A stretch of 64,000 nt of DNA from Paenibacillus guangzhouensis (GTDB lineage: Bacteria > Bacillota > Bacilli > Paenibacillales > Paenibacillaceae): contig NZ_CP045293.1 in assembly GCF_009363075.1 (NCBI RefSeq), positions 1,302,001 through 1,366,000 of the forward strand, given 5' to 3'. How positions within the stretch are numbered: the first letter of the stretch is position 1; each line of letters begins with the position of its first letter. The notes beneath the pieces were generated by a model, which was not told where the DNA came from, did not search any database, and saw only the letters and a list, made by a program, of their open reading frames with translations. Below are positions 62,997 to 64,000 of this stretch, piece by piece. The translations under genes were made by a program, and so were the position numbers.

Positions 62997-64000
62997 CGTT
63001 CTTCTCTCCCTTCGATATAATTCAATTTATACAATAGCCAGATGAATGGCTCGTCTACGCGGATGGGACTGACAACGCCCTGCATTTTCTGATTCACGGG
63101 ATTGCTCCCAAGGGCAGATACCGCGAAATAGGCGGTATTGGAGAAATAGACATCCATCGTTCCCTTGAAAGGGCGATCGACTTTCTCGATGAAGCGTCTA
63201 ATCTCGCCGTCAATGTTGTGGAATTCGGTCAAGTCGAGCCAATTGCGATGGATCATGTTATTGAAAATGTTGCTGTTCGGCTTCACATATTCACCGTCTT
63301 CATCTTTCAGCGAATGCAGCATATCGCTCTTCGTCAACACGACGGCCGTCGGGATGTTCGTCTTCGTCTTCTCCTCATAAGCAATAAAATCGCCGAACAT
63401 CGTCAGAACGACATCACGCGGCTCATCGTATTGCGGGATCCAATCGCCTTCGACATCCCCGTACTTCAATCGAATTTTCTCACGAATCGAACGAATCTGA
63501 AGCGGGTCGACCATGAATAGAATGCCGGCGGAATTTTTAATATGCTGCCCATGCAAGCCAAGATAATCTTGGTCGACCATGCCTTCGCCCGCAACGTCAA
63601 AGAATACAAGGGTTAGCGGGGGCTTGGACTCGTCTTTGAATACGAATTGGAAAATGAACGGCTCCTGCATTTTCTCTTTTTGGGTCGAAGCGAGCAAGTC
63701 GCCGCGTTCGAAAAGAGGCTCTTCGTACATCGTGCGGAATTTCCGGCTAATCTCCGCATTCAGCGGCATGCAGGCAGCGTCAAAGTGGTCCGCGGTCATA
63801 TGCTGCAACGTATGGATCAAGGAGGTCATATAGACTGACTTCCCGACTTGGGAGGCTCCGATGATCGAGATAATATTGCTAGGCACTTTGCCGGCCGTGA
63901 TCGGCAGTTCATTGTGGCAGTGCGGGCATAGCCGGTGGCGCGTGACGACGCCATAGCGATCGTTCAATCCGATGAGCACATGATCGGAGTAGATATGATG
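62993..64000 (-). CDS. TRAFAC-type P-loop GTPase of the GAP1 system (5' end outside the window)
   Basis: The frame continues to base 64000 without a stop, so the N-terminus is missing. RHRLCPHCHNELP looks like a zinc-ribbon end. Walker A is IIGASQVGKSVYMTSL, the switch region FFDVAGEG and the guanine-specificity motif LTKSDM. Together with GAP1 (overlap ATGA) it matches the GTPase/GAP1 pair described as a regulated conflict or signalling module. Partner effector genes would lie outside. Confidence 0.8.
   Translation of the reverse strand, partial: HHIYSDHVLIGLNDRYGVVTRHRLCPHCHNELPITAGKVPSNIISIIGASQVGKSVYMTSLIHTLQHMTADHFDAACMPLNAEISRKFRTMYEEPLFERGDLLASTQKEKMQEPFIFQFVFKDESKPPLTLVFFDVAGEGMVDQDYLGLHGQHIKNSAGILFMVDPLQIRSIREKIRLKYGDVEGDWIPQYDEPRDVVLTMFGDFIAYEEKTKTNIPTAVVLTKSDMLHSLKDEDGEYVKPNSNIFNNMIHRNWLDLTEFHNIDGEIRRFIEKVDRPFKGTMDVYFSNTAYFAVSALGSNPVNQKMQGVVSPIRVDEPFIWLLYKLNYIEGREER

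Noticed and set aside
1-64000. CRISPR arrays, tRNA or rRNA genes, IS elements, phage genes
   Set aside because: None seen on either strand: no regularly spaced repeats, tRNA-like cloverleaf or transposase motifs.

Overview
The window looks like a chromosomal segment of a Paenibacillus-like member of the Bacillota. The grounds are strong AGGAGG-type ribosome binding sites, split glycine decarboxylase genes behind a tandem glycine riboswitch, a guanidine-I riboswitch, HelD, an SLH-domain protein, many LacI, AraC, TetR and MarR regulators, and carbohydrate ABC transporters. Base composition is moderate except for a clearly AT-rich stretch at about 45.6-49 kb. I see no rRNA, tRNA, CRISPR array, IS element or prophage.

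Layout. 0-6.6 kb: two adjacent large secreted proteins, a GH31 glycosidase (5' end outside the window) and a metallophosphoesterase, both ending in a cohesin followed by a dockerin. 6.6-12.4 kb: HelD, then a TetR regulator and MFS exporter that share an operator, and two hypotheticals. 12.5-17.3 kb: glycine cleavage system, gcvT-gcvPA-gcvPB behind the riboswitch and gcvH divergent. 17.6-23.3 kb: MarR regulator, cardiolipin synthase, HAD phosphatase, LacI regulator and small proteins. 23.6-29.5 kb: a LacI-controlled sugar locus (oxidoreductase, binding protein, two permeases). 29.6-35.6 kb: small hydrolases, an ADP-ribosylglycohydrolase between two copies of a 51-bp hairpin repeat, bluB, FucU with a fuconolactonase-like enzyme, and a small exported peptide.

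35.7-43 kb: a guanidine-I riboswitch drives a paired SMR exporter. Divergent to it is a sigma factor fused to a BtrH-like domain, followed by two ABC exporter half-transporters and two small proteins. 43-45.5 kb: sulfatase with divergent AraC regulator. 45.6-48.9 kb: an AT-rich run of small unrelated genes separated by related hairpin sites, resembling a gene-cassette array. One of these genes has its first 37 codons inverted between 6-bp inverted repeats, which disconnects the RBS and start codon from the rest of the gene. 49-54.1 kb: SLH/PrcB-like protein, a beta-propeller protein, and TetR with oleate hydratase.

54.4-60 kb: nosD-nosL-nosY-nosF with a TlpA-like thioredoxin and a two-component system, but no nosZ. 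60-64 kb: a GAP1-like protein and its partner P-loop GTPase, cut by the window end.

The observations most worth following up are the intragenic inversion, the cassette-like sites around it, the sigma-BtrH fusion with its ABC exporters, the tandem cohesin-dockerin proteins, and the GTPase/GAP1 pair with an apparent transmembrane tail.
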